A stretch of 10,338 nucleotides of DNA, from NCBI GenBank assembly GCA_038872535.1, contig JAVZJY010000041.1, positions 1 through 10,338 of the forward strand. Direction: 5' to 3'. Under the pieces are notes generated by a model. It was not told the origin of the DNA, made no database searches, and worked only from the letters and a program-made list of their open reading frames with translations. Made by a program: the position numbers and the translations under genes. Positions 1 to 6,712 of this stretch are shown in pieces; positions within the stretch are counted from its first letter, which is position 1; each line of letters opens with the position of its first letter. Source of the stretch: JASEJA01 sp038872535 (lineage in GTDB: Archaea > Thermoproteota > Bathyarchaeia > Bathyarchaeales > Bathycorpusculaceae).

Positions 1-1
1 C

Positions 2-1129
2 AGACAATGCAACGACTGTAGAAGAGCTTGTCCCCAAGACTTACACATTCCAGAAGCCATGAAAGCGGCAGCAGAAGGAAACCTAACACTATTTACGGAT
101 TTATATGAATTTTGTGTGGGTTGTGGACGATGCGAAGAAGCATGCCCAGTTGGCTTGCCAATTCACAGCTTCATTGTGAAAGCTGGAGAGAAAAAGCTGA
201 AAGAAGAAACCTACAAAATAAGGGCTGGAAGAGGCGCCATCCAAGACGTTGAAATAAGGAACGTTGGAAGCCCCATAGTGCTCGGCGAAATTCCAGGCGT
301 GGTTGCCGTTGTGGGATGCGCCAACTATCCTAAAGGCGGGTTGGAAGTGGCTGAAATCTGCCGCGAATTCGCCAACAGACGCTACATAGTAGTCACTTCT
401 GGCTGCGCTGCCATGTCAGCTGGCATGTATAAGGACGAGGAAGGAAAAACACCCTATGAGGCATTTACAGGGGAATTTGCCGCTGGCGGAATCGTTAATG
501 TTGGCTCTTGCGTTTCAAATTCTCACATTGCAGGAGCTGCAATAAAAATTGCGAGCATATTCGCCAAACGCAATTTAAGGGCTAATTATGAAGAAATAGC
601 AGATTACATACTAAACCGTGTGGGCGCCGTAGGCGTGGCATGGGGCGCTATGTCACAGAAAGCAGCTTCAATAGCAAGCGGATTCTGGCGTTTAGGCGTT
701 CCAGTAATTGTTGGTCCTCATGGCGTAAAGTATAGGCGAATGCTTTTGGGAAGAGCAGACCGCGAGGAAGACTGGTATGTTTATGACGCAAGAACAGGCG
801 AAAGAGTGTATGCTGGTCCAGCGCCAGAGCATCTGTTTTATGCTGCTGAAACCAAGGAGGAAGCCATGGTTATGATTGCTAAACTTTGTATGCGTCCAAA
901 CGACACTACTAAGGGAAGAGCAATAAAATTGACACATTACATTGATTTGCACAAAAGATTGTTTGGAACAACGCCAAAAGATATACACTTGTTTGTGCGC
1001 AATTTAGGCGACATACCAATAACAATGAAGGACGAAATAGTGAAAATTCTAGAAGAGAAGGGGTGGAAAGAAACCGTAATTCCAGACCCAACCCTTCTGC
1101 CAAGATTAATTAGAAAGAGGAAGGAGTGA
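2..1129 (+). CDS. cdhA: CODH/ACS complex alpha subunit (Ni-Fe-S CO dehydrogenase), 5'-truncated
   Basis: This is the C-terminal 375 residues of the CO dehydrogenase subunit, which reversibly reduces CO2 to CO for acetyl-CoA synthesis. The frame is open from base 2, so the gene begins upstream; the family is about 750-800 residues. The first residues, RQCNDCRRACP, are an Fe-S motif. A second, CVGCGRCEEACP, lies at about 113-148. They match the extra ferredoxin-like clusters (E and F) of archaeal CdhA that bacterial CooS lacks. Three C-cluster cysteines are visible: VGCANYP (Cys at 317), SGCAAM (404) and GSCVSNS (509). The lysine in QKAAS (659) fits the conserved active-site lysine. The remaining ligands, including the histidine, lie outside the window. 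The window probably opens one codon inside the first CxxC, because base 1 is C, as in TGC. The stop lies 6 bases before cdhB, inside its Shine-Dalgarno sequence. Confidence 0.95.
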   Translation, partial: RQCNDCRRACPQDLHIPEAMKAAAEGNLTLFTDLYEFCVGCGRCEEACPVGLPIHSFIVKAGEKKLKEETYKIRAGRGAIQDVEIRNVGSPIVLGEIPGVVAVVGCANYPKGGLEVAEICREFANRRYIVVTSGCAAMSAGMYKDEEGKTPYEAFTGEFAAGGIVNVGSCVSNSHIAGAAIKIASIFAKRNLRANYEEIADYILNRVGAVGVAWGAMSQKAASIASGFWRLGVPVIVGPHGVKYRRMLLGRADREEDWYVYDARTGERVYAGPAPEHLFYAAETKEEAMVMIAKLCMRPNDTTKGRAIKLTHYIDLHKRLFGTTPKDIHLFVRNLGDIPITMKDEIVKILEEKGWKETVIPDPTLLPRLIRKRKE

Positions 1130-1135
1130 AAAGCT

Positions 1136-1678
1136 ATGGCGACAGCTGAACCTTGGCAAACAGCAGAAATTCCAGGACCAAAAAAGGCTTTAGTAATTCC
1201 GAAACCAGATGTGGTGGCTGCAATGATAAAAAAGGCGAAACGTCCAATTTTAATAGTGGGGCATAAGGCTGCAGAAACAGAATTGGAAGACAAGAAGCTG
1301 ATAGATTATACCATTGAAATGGCGAAAAATGCAAACATTCCAATAGTAGCCACGGCCCACGTGGTAAACGAGTTTTTAAAAAGAGGTTATCAACCAGCGG
1401 ATTGGATGCCAGCCGTAGACATTGGAAACAGACTAACAGATGCTGCGTGGAAGGGGCTTGACGGAAAAGGACAGTATGATTTAGCCCTGTTTGTGGGGCT
1501 CCCATATTACATGGAGTGGACAATCCTTTCCGGACTGAAACACTTTGCTCCAAACCTCAAAACCATAACTTTGGATAATTATTATCAGCCTCATGCAAGC
1601 TGGTCTTTCCCAAACATGTCAATTAAGGATTGGATAGAAAATCTTAAGGTTATAATTAAAAAAGTTGGAGGAGAATAA
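1136..1678 (+). CDS. cdhB: CODH/ACS complex epsilon subunit
   Basis: This 180-residue protein is the small epsilon subunit that binds CdhA in the archaeal CO dehydrogenase component. It has no counterpart in bacterial CODH/ACS. Length and sequence fit the family (about 170 residues): a Rossmann-like core with RPILIVGHKA near residue 40, IPIVATAHVV near 70 and YDLALFVGLPYYM near 120. It has no cysteine clusters, as expected. In the Methanosarcina complex this subunit packs against CdhA near the Fe-S clusters, and a flavin or electron-transfer role has been proposed. The ATG start has a good Shine-Dalgarno sequence, GGAGTGA at 1123-1129, 6 bases upstream, which overlaps the cdhA stop. The stop is 1 base before cdhC. 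It is the second gene of the cdh operon. Confidence 0.93.
   Translation: MATAEPWQTAEIPGPKKALVIPKPDVVAAMIKKAKRPILIVGHKAAETELEDKKLIDYTIEMAKNANIPIVATAHVVNEFLKRGYQPADWMPAVDIGNRLTDAAWKGLDGKGQYDLALFVGLPYYMEWTILSGLKHFAPNLKTITLDNYYQPHASWSFPNMSIKDWIENLKVIIKKVGGE
1667..1673 (+). promoter_or_regulatory. Ribosome binding site of cdhC
   Basis: GGAGGAG lies inside the last codons of cdhB, 6 bases before the ATG at 1680. It is the strongest Shine-Dalgarno match in the operon. It decides the cdhC start, since the in-frame TTG at 1665 would sit inside this site. It also suggests high translation of the acetyl-CoA synthase subunit. Confidence 0.75.
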
Positions 1679-1679
1679 A

Positions 1680-3089
1680 ATGTCAATGTTTAAGGACATA
1701 CCAGTCGATGTGGGCGTAATTTACGAAGGCGAAAGAATCCGCAAAGAAGACATGTATGTAGAGCTGGGCGGACCAAAAGTCAAAGAAAAATTTGAACTTG
1801 CAAGGGTGAAAAAACCAGAAGAAATTGAAGATGAAAAAATAACTATCATAGGACCAGACTTGAAGGACATGGAGGAAGGAAAAACCTACGCATTCGGCAT
1901 CCTCATAGAAGTTGCTGGACCAACCCTTGAACCAGAACTGGAAGGCGTAATAGAAAGGCGCATTCACGCATACTGCAACTACATTGAAGGTTTTATGCAC
2001 TTAAACCAGCGCTATGACATTTGGCTTAGGCTTAACAAGAAATCCTTCCAGAAAGGCTTAAACTCATTCCAATATATTGGGAAAGTTTTGCAAAGGCTTT
2101 TCAAAAGCGAACTGCCAATAATAGAAAAGATTCAAATAACTTTCATAACAGACCCAGACAAAGTGAAAGAACTATACACTGAAGCAATACAAATTTATGA
2201 GGCAAGAGACGCCAGAGCTAGGGGACTAAAAGACGAAGAGGTTGACAAATTTTACGGATGCATACTATGCCAATCCTTCGCCCCAACACACGTCTGCGTA
2301 ATAACGCCCCAAAGATATTCAAACTGCGGTGCCATAAGCTGGTTTGATGGTAGGGCAGCAGCAAACATAGACCCTAAAGGACCAGTTTTCACTATTGAAA
2401 AGGGCGAACTGCTTGACCCAGTTAAGGGAGAGTTTTCAGGCGTAAATGAAGCCGTAAAGAAAAAGTCTTTGGGAGAAATCACGCGGGTTTGGCTTTACAC
2501 AGCCTTTGGTTATCCCCACACAAGTTGCGGTTGCTTTGAGGCTGTAGCCTTCTACATTCCAGAGGTTGACGGTTTTGGCATAGTCCACAGAGGCTATAGA
2601 GATATAGCTGTAAACGGTTTAGGCTTTTCAACGCTTGCTGATTCAACGGCTGGAGGACGTCAAGTTGATGGATTCCACGGAATATCCATAGAATACATGC
2701 GTTCTCCAAAGTTTCTGCAAGCAGACGGAGGATGGAACCGTGTTGTTTGGCTGCCCAAAGAAGTCAAGGAAAGAGTGAAGGACTTCATTCCAGCAGAACT
2801 CGCCGACAAGATTGCCACAGAAGAGGAAGCAAAAACAATTGATGCGCTTAAAACTTTTCTGAAAGAGCATAATCACCCAGTTGTGGAAAGATGGAAAGAA
2901 GAGATTGTAGCTGTTGAAGAGGCTGTACCAGCCGAAGCCAAGGAAGAAGCGGCTCCAATGCCAGTTGTTACAGCAAGCACTCTGCCCATAACTGCTGGAG
3001 GCTTCAAAATAATATTGAAGGATGCCAAAATCTACGCCAAAAAAGTCATTGTCCGTTCCATGAAAAGCGAAAAAACCGAGAAAAGGTGA
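1680..3089 (+). CDS. cdhC: CODH/ACS complex beta subunit, acetyl-CoA synthase
   Basis: This 469-residue protein makes or cleaves acetyl-CoA from CO, a corrinoid-borne methyl group and CoA. The A-cluster is complete: C194, C197, C206 and C216 (GCILCQSFAPTHVC, then SNCGA) bind the Fe4S4, and C283-G-C285 (SCGCFE) binds the two nickels. Spacings of 3, 9, 10 and 67 residues match the Moorella enzyme exactly. As in other archaeal CdhC, the bacterial N-terminal CODH-binding domain is absent. Residues about 415-440 form an Ala/Glu/Pro-rich linker, followed by a lysine-rich tail with alternating hydrophobic residues (444-458). I chose ATG 1680 over TTG 1665 because the TTG lies within the GGAGGAG Shine-Dalgarno sequence. 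The 3' end overlaps the possible GTG start of cdhD by 4 bases. Confidence 0.96.
   Translation: MSMFKDIPVDVGVIYEGERIRKEDMYVELGGPKVKEKFELARVKKPEEIEDEKITIIGPDLKDMEEGKTYAFGILIEVAGPTLEPELEGVIERRIHAYCNYIEGFMHLNQRYDIWLRLNKKSFQKGLNSFQYIGKVLQRLFKSELPIIEKIQITFITDPDKVKELYTEAIQIYEARDARARGLKDEEVDKFYGCILCQSFAPTHVCVITPQRYSNCGAISWFDGRAAANIDPKGPVFTIEKGELLDPVKGEFSGVNEAVKKKSLGEITRVWLYTAFGYPHTSCGCFEAVAFYIPEVDGFGIVHRGYRDIAVNGLGFSTLADSTAGGRQVDGFHGISIEYMRSPKFLQADGGWNRVVWLPKEVKERVKDFIPAELADKIATEEEAKTIDALKTFLKEHNHPVVERWKEEIVAVEEAVPAEAKEEAAPMPVVTASTLPITAGGFKIILKDAKIYAKKVIVRSMKSEKTEKR
3084..3089 (+). promoter_or_regulatory. Shine-Dalgarno-like AGGTGA at the cdhC/cdhD junction
   Basis: AGGTGA spans the last bases of cdhC including its TGA stop. 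It contains the possible GTG start of cdhD, and it also sits 5 bases before an in-frame TTG at 3095. If TTG is the true start, this is its ribosome binding site and cdhD is 405 residues long. The two starts cannot be separated from this sequence alone. Confidence 0.45.
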
Positions 3090-4312
3090 AAACTTTGGCG
3101 AAAAAAGAGAAGGAAGAAGCTTTAGGAATAAAACTGAGCCCACGCTTATTAGAGCTTCTTGCAAAGTTTCAGGAAATTGAACTTGACGATTTTGAAATGA
3201 GTGTTGGCGACTTAGAAATTTGGATACAACCAGGCGCCGTGGCAGCCCCAACTGTTGCTTTGCCAAAAATTGCTCCACCAGCCAAAGCTAAACCAACAGA
3301 AATAATCGAAACAGAGTTCATACCACCCGTTGAAACTTATCCTGGCAAGGTTGTTGAAGTTAAGCTTGGAGCCACAAAAAGTGACGGCGGAACCCGCGGA
3401 AAATCCATAATTATTGGAGGCGAAACAACCCCAGCCTTCTACACTTTTGAAAGACCAATGCCACATCCTCCAGTTATAGCCGTGGACGTTTTTGACATGA
3501 AAGTTCCATTGCCAAAGGCTGTGAAAATGCACGTGAAAGACGTTATGGAAGACCCAGCGGCTTGGGCTAAATTGGCTGTTGAAAAGTTTGGAGCAGACCT
3601 CTTAACTGTGCATTTGATAAGCATAGACCCCCTCATTAAAAATGCCTCGCCAAAAGAAGCCGTGAAAACCATAGAAGAGGTTGCCCAAGCCGTGGATGTT
3701 CCCCTTATAATTGGCGGTTGCGGAGACCCCGTTAAGGATGCTGATGTTTTTGAGGCTGTGGCTGAAACGTTTGCTGGAGAAAGATTCCTCATAAGCTCCA
3801 TAACAAGGGACATGGATGTGGAAAGATGCGCAAAATTTGTAAAGAAATATGGGCATGTGGCATTATCCTTCACCCCAATGGACTTGAACCTTGCCAGAGA
3901 GCTTAACCGCCGCCTTTACGATTTTCTGCCAAAAGAGGACATAGTTATGGATTTAACCACTGCAGCCCTTGGTTACGGTCTTGATTATGCGTTCACTAAT
4001 ATGGAAAGGGCTAGGCTTGCAGCCTTAATGGGAGACCCAGAATTAGCCCATCCCATGTCTTCTGGAACAACAAACGCTTGGGCTGCAAGAGAAGCATGGT
4101 TGGAGATGGCGCCAGAATGGGAACCCCGAGAGTTAAGAGGACCATTATGGGAAGTTACTACTGCTTTGACATTGTTGCTTGCTGGTGTAGACTTATTTAT
4201 GATGATGCATCCAGCCGCTGTGAAAACCATAAAAGACATAGTAAATCAGCTGTTGAGTGGTGGTTCGGGTAATGCTGAGAGGCTTATGGAATGGGTTTCC
4301 ATGAAAATTTAG
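3086..4312 (+). CDS. cdhD: CODH/ACS complex delta subunit, corrinoid Fe-S protein small subunit
   Basis: This 408-residue protein is the TIM-barrel small subunit of the corrinoid iron-sulfur protein. With CdhE it carries the methyl group from tetrahydropterin to the A-cluster of CdhC. Family segments include GATKSDGGTRGKSIIIGGE (about 92-110), HPPVIAVDVFD (about 128-138), LIIGGCGDP (about 203-211), MDLTTAALGYG (about 288-298) and MSSGTTNAWAAREAW (about 324-338). Residues 1-50 are a charged segment with an acidic alternating motif (31-45), followed by a Pro/Ala-rich linker to about residue 75. The start is ambiguous. GTG at 3086 overlaps the cdhC stop (GTGA) but has a weak Shine-Dalgarno sequence. 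TTG at 3095 has AGGTGA 5 bases upstream and would give MAKKEKEE. Either way translation is coupled to cdhC. Methanosarcina-type operons carry a CooC-like ATPase gene at this junction; here there is none. Confidence 0.94.
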   Translation: MKTLAKKEKEEALGIKLSPRLLELLAKFQEIELDDFEMSVGDLEIWIQPGAVAAPTVALPKIAPPAKAKPTEIIETEFIPPVETYPGKVVEVKLGATKSDGGTRGKSIIIGGETTPAFYTFERPMPHPPVIAVDVFDMKVPLPKAVKMHVKDVMEDPAAWAKLAVEKFGADLLTVHLISIDPLIKNASPKEAVKTIEEVAQAVDVPLIIGGCGDPVKDADVFEAVAETFAGERFLISSITRDMDVERCAKFVKKYGHVALSFTPMDLNLARELNRRLYDFLPKEDIVMDLTTAALGYGLDYAFTNMERARLAALMGDPELAHPMSSGTTNAWAAREAWLEMAPEWEPRELRGPLWEVTTALTLLLAGVDLFMMMHPAAVKTIKDIVNQLLSGGSGNAERLMEWVSMKI

Positions 4313-4331
4313 GGTTGGAGCGTTTAAGCGT

Positions 4332-5765
4332 ATGAGTGAGAGGGAAATTAAGGGGAAAGTTGGCATAAGAGAGTTAAGCCCAATAGATGTTTACAAGCTT
4401 CTTCCAAAAACAAACTGTAAGGAATGCGGCGAAGAAAACTGTATGGCTTTCGCAACAAAAGTTGTAAACCGCGAAGTTGTAGTTGAAAAGTGTCCGCCGC
4501 TCTTAACGAAAGAGTACGAAAAGGCTTACCGACAGCTAAAAGAGATGCTGAAGCCAGCCATAAAAGAAGTTGTTGTTGGCGTTGGAGACAAAGCCGTAAA
4601 AATCGGCGGCAAACTTGTCATGTACCGCCATGAATTCACATACTTCAACCCCACAGCAATAGCCATAGACGTAACCGATGAAATGGCTGAAGAAGAAATT
4701 TTAGATAGAATTAAGAAAACTGAAAATTTCAGCTTCGAATACATTGGACAAAAATTAAAACTTGACATGATAGCCCTACGCTCAACATCAAACAACCCAG
4801 AAAAATTTAAGGCAACAGTTGAAAAAGTAGCTGAAAACACACGCTTACCATTAATATTGTGCTCATTAAACGCGAAAGTTCTAGAAGCAGGATTAGCGGC
4901 TATTCCAAAATCGAAACCACTTTTGTACGCAGCAACAAAAGAGAACTGGAAGGATATGGCTGAACTCGCCATTGCATATCAGTGTCCACTAACAGTTTTT
5001 GCACCAAACAATCTGAAACTGCTAAAATCATTAACGAAGACTCTGCTTGATTATGGCGTTGAAGACTTGGTTTTGGACCCTGGCACTTTCCAAGGCGAAG
5101 GCTTAGCGGATACGCTTAACAATTTTGTTATGATTCGGAGAGTTGCGTGCAAGAAGGGCGACGAACTTTTAGGTTTTCCGTTAATTGGCGTGCCCATGGT
5201 TGCTTGGATGGAGAGAGGCGAGGCTCCAGAGGAAATTGCCAAGTGGAGAGAAGCCTATTTAGCAGCTATGCTCATTGTCCGCTATGCAGATATCATAATA
5301 ATGCATAATGTGAATGGTTGGGCGCTTCTGCCACCAGTCATACTACGCCAAAACATCTACACAGACCCGCGCAAGCCAGTAGCTGTGGAACCAGGCTTAA
5401 AAGTGTTTGGAACGCCAGACGAAAACTCGCCAGTAATGTTCACAACAAACTTCGCACTAACATACTACACCGTGGCTTCAGACATTGAAAATGCAAAAAT
5501 AAGCACATATTTGCTGGTGGTGGACACTGAAGGAATAGCCGTAGACAGCGCAGTAGCCGGAAGAAAACTAACAGCAGAAAAAGTAGCCGAAGCATTAAAA
5601 GCGTCAGGAATAGAAGGCAAGGTTAAACATAGAAAACTAATAATTCCAGGAAAGGCAGCCCGCCTAAGCGGAGAAATTGAAGAACTAAGCGGTTGGCAAG
5701 TGCTTGTTGGACCACGCGATTCATCAGACATACCAAAATTCCTACAAGAAAAATGGCAAAAGTAG
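4332..5765 (+). CDS. cdhE: CODH/ACS complex gamma subunit, corrinoid Fe-S protein large subunit
   Basis: This 477-residue protein is the cobamide-binding subunit that shuttles the methyl group to acetyl-CoA synthase. C29, C32, C37 and C54 (C-x2-C-x4-C-x16-C) form the N-terminal Fe4S4 site used for reductive activation of cobalt, in the context LPKTNCKECGEENCMAFA. A TIM-barrel region follows, with HEFTYFNPTAIAIDVTDEM near 100 and LVLDPGTFQGEGL near 245. The C-terminal part (about 355-477) is the corrinoid-binding domain and ends with the family signature GWQVLVGPRDSSDIP. Length is normal for the family. ATG 4332 follows a 19-base gap after cdhD, with only a modest GGAG-like site at 4317-4320. 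It is the last gene of the operon and is followed by a T-rich terminator. Confidence 0.95.
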   Translation: MSEREIKGKVGIRELSPIDVYKLLPKTNCKECGEENCMAFATKVVNREVVVEKCPPLLTKEYEKAYRQLKEMLKPAIKEVVVGVGDKAVKIGGKLVMYRHEFTYFNPTAIAIDVTDEMAEEEILDRIKKTENFSFEYIGQKLKLDMIALRSTSNNPEKFKATVEKVAENTRLPLILCSLNAKVLEAGLAAIPKSKPLLYAATKENWKDMAELAIAYQCPLTVFAPNNLKLLKSLTKTLLDYGVEDLVLDPGTFQGEGLADTLNNFVMIRRVACKKGDELLGFPLIGVPMVAWMERGEAPEEIAKWREAYLAAMLIVRYADIIIMHNVNGWALLPPVILRQNIYTDPRKPVAVEPGLKVFGTPDENSPVMFTTNFALTYYTVASDIENAKISTYLLVVDTEGIAVDSAVAGRKLTAEKVAEALKASGIEGKVKHRKLIIPGKAARLSGEIEELSGWQVLVGPRDSSDIPKFLQEKWQK

Positions 5766-5775
5766 GCTTAAACCC

Positions 5776-5784
5776 TTTTTATTT
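5776..5784 (+). terminator. Oligo-T terminator of the cdh operon
   Basis: TTTTTATTT follows CCC, starting 10 bases after the cdhE stop. Archaeal RNA polymerase terminates at such oligo-T tracts without needing a hairpin. The position at the end of the operon, before a convergent gene, supports the call. Confidence 0.5.
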
Positions 5785-5788
5785 AAAG

Positions 5789-5866
5789 AAAACCGAAAAT
5801 CTAGAGGGGAAGGGGCTATAAGAATCCTAGGGGAGTCTATCAATCAAAACCAAAAACCTAGAGAGG
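5789..5866. repeat. Imperfect 21-base direct repeat in the convergent gap
   Basis: Copies at 5789-5809 and 5846-5866 match at 18 of 21 positions. Each has AAAACC, six A-rich bases, then CTAGAG and a G-rich end. A shorter related element, CCTAGGGGAG, lies between them at 5826-5835. The repeat occupies most of the gap between cdhE and the ferredoxin gene. Read on the - strand, the A-rich halves become T-tracts, so the duplication may simply double a terminator. Confidence 0.5.
5845..5857 (-). terminator. T-rich terminator of the ferredoxin gene (- strand)
   Basis: On the - strand, about 50 bases after the ferredoxin stop, the sequence reads GGTTTTTGGTTTTG. A second T-tract on that strand falls near 5789-5799 in the other repeat copy. 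These are plausible archaeal oligo-T terminators for the leftward transcript. Confidence 0.4.
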
Positions 5867-5906
5867 GTATCCAATTTACGCCGTGCTCAAGCCATAAAAT
5901 TGACTT

Positions 5907-6380
5907 TTACATTTTTAATCCATATCTTTTAATGTAATCTTCTGGTTTCGGAAAGACACTTTTGACTCTTTCGAAACGCTTCTTTACATTTATACTATGC
6001 TGAAGAACAGCGAAGTCTCTTGATTTACTAAACTTTTCTATTTCGCCATTTTCTCTTTTCCGTGTTACCTTTATGCAGTCATCCACTATGCAACTTAAGA
6101 CGCAGGCGCCACAATATATGCAAAGCTCTTCAATAAGCCCAACCTCCCCGGCCTTCCAAAATAACGCATTAGTTGGACAAGCTTTTATGCACAGTTTACA
6201 TTCAACGCCTTCGCATATTCTCTTGTTAATTGTTACGCTTCCTTCAACAAAAAACTCCTTCACGCCCAGCGGCGCCAAAAGCGCTTCTCTGCGTTTTTTC
6301 TTCTCCTTTTCGGCAGTTTCCATTAAAGTTTGGAATATATCAACACTTGAAGGCTTGGTGGAATTGTGCTTTTTGGGCAT
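5907..6380 (-). CDS. Ferredoxin-like protein with two [4Fe-4S] clusters
   Basis: This 157-residue soluble protein is predicted to carry electrons. The first cluster motif is C56-x4-C61-x2-C64-x3-C68-P, where the first spacing is longer than the usual x2. The second is C87-x2-C90-x2-C93-x3-C97, followed by Ile rather than the usual Pro and by an extra cysteine, C102. The N-terminal 50 residues are basic and probably helical (KEKKKRREALL). The C-terminal 50 residues are also charged. Both are additions to a simple ferredoxin of about 60 residues and may bind a partner. The ATG at 6380 has GAGG (- strand) 6 bases upstream. The gene converges on cdhE and diverges from the CooT-like gene. A role as electron partner of CODH/ACS is inferred from position only; it could serve another oxidoreductase. 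Confidence 0.85.
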   Translation of the reverse strand: MPKKHNSTKPSSVDIFQTLMETAEKEKKKRREALLAPLGVKEFFVEGSVTINKRICEGVECKLCIKACPTNALFWKAGEVGLIEELCIYCGACVLSCIVDDCIKVTRKRENGEIEKFSKSRDFAVLQHSINVKKRFERVKSVFPKPEDYIKRYGLKM

Positions 6381-6455
6381 TGGCTTCCTCTTTTTAATCC
6401 ATTACAGATTTAACTCGTATAATGCTCATGGATTATAATTACTTATCCCAAATAT

Positions 6456-6468
6456 GCATTAAGAATGC
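6456..6468. promoter_or_regulatory. Short inverted repeat upstream of the CooT-like gene, possible operator
   Basis: GCATT-AAG-AATGC is a perfect 5-base inverted repeat with a 3-base spacer. It lies about 15 bases upstream of the TATA-like box of the CooT-like gene, within the shared divergent promoter region. It could be a binding site for a small regulator, but repeats this short arise by chance in AT-rich DNA. Confidence 0.2.
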
Positions 6469-6473
6469 GTTAA

Positions 6474-6490
6474 AGCTTGAAGTTTATAAC
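6474..6490 (+). promoter_or_regulatory. Archaeal BRE/TATA promoter of the CooT-like gene
   Basis: TTTATAAC at 6483-6490 is a good archaeal TATA box, preceded by purine-containing sequence (AGCTTGAAG) that could serve as a BRE. Initiation about 25 bases downstream would fall near 6512, giving a leader of about 15 bases before the ATG at 6527. This suggests the gene is transcribed on its own. Confidence 0.5.
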
Positions 6491-6526
6491 TCACCTCTAT
6501 CTTATTAGTTTCTGGTTGAATATGAA

Positions 6527-6712
6527 ATGTGCGAGTTTAAAGTAATCCTTGACGGAAAAACAGTATTTAAAGACGTAATATACGCCAAAACAGAAAGCAA
6601 CAACGTAATAGTCAAAGATGTTCTTGGAAAATCTAAGGAGTTTAGAAACTGCAGAATAGTAGAAGTTGACGTGAACACAACCCGCCTCGTCCTATCAACC
6701 GTAAAAGGTTAG
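6527..6712 (+). CDS. cooT: CooT-family nickel-binding protein
   Basis: This 61-residue protein resembles the CooT family, small beta-rich proteins named for the nickel-binding accessory protein of Rhodospirillum rubrum CO dehydrogenase. The diagnostic start Met-Cys is present (MCEFKVILDG); Cys2 is the nickel-binding residue studied in that family. The rest shows the short beta-strand pattern, ending in the VDVNTTRLVL segment. A second cysteine is at residue 42. Archaeal members are often labelled predicted RNA-binding proteins. The start is fixed by the MC motif and by the lack of any upstream in-frame start; GGTTGA at 6514-6519 is a weak ribosome site. Its position 0.8 kb from the cdh operon supports a role in supplying nickel to CdhA or CdhC, although this is not proven. 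Its stop overlaps the stop of the convergent protease gene. Confidence 0.75.
   Translation: MCEFKVILDGKTVFKDVIYAKTESNNVIVKDVLGKSKEFRNCRIVEVDVNTTRLVLSTVKG

Noticed and set aside
1665..1679. TTG at 1665 as the cdhC start
   Set aside because: It would place the start inside the GGAGGAG ribosome binding site and overlap the end of cdhB. ATG 1680 fits better.
2643..3278. 211-residue - strand frame opposite cdhC/cdhD
   Set aside because: It lies antisense to two conserved coding regions. The product is rich in Phe, Ser and Asn, as expected of a shadow frame, and has no start signal or domain pattern.
5704..5937. 77-residue reading frame on the + strand covering the end of cdhE and the gap after it
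   Set aside because: It starts inside the conserved C-terminal end of cdhE in another frame, runs through the terminator and repeat region, and its product is low-complexity with no recognisable pattern.
6073..6438. 121-residue + strand frame opposite the ferredoxin gene
   Set aside because: It is antisense to clear Fe-S cluster motifs. Its Ser/Phe-rich product is what the complement of a Lys/Glu-rich gene produces.
6411..6450. NikR-type operator (GTATGA...TCATAC) near the CooT-like gene
   Set aside because: GTATAA and CTCATG occur, but neither the half-sites nor the spacing match the recalled consensus.
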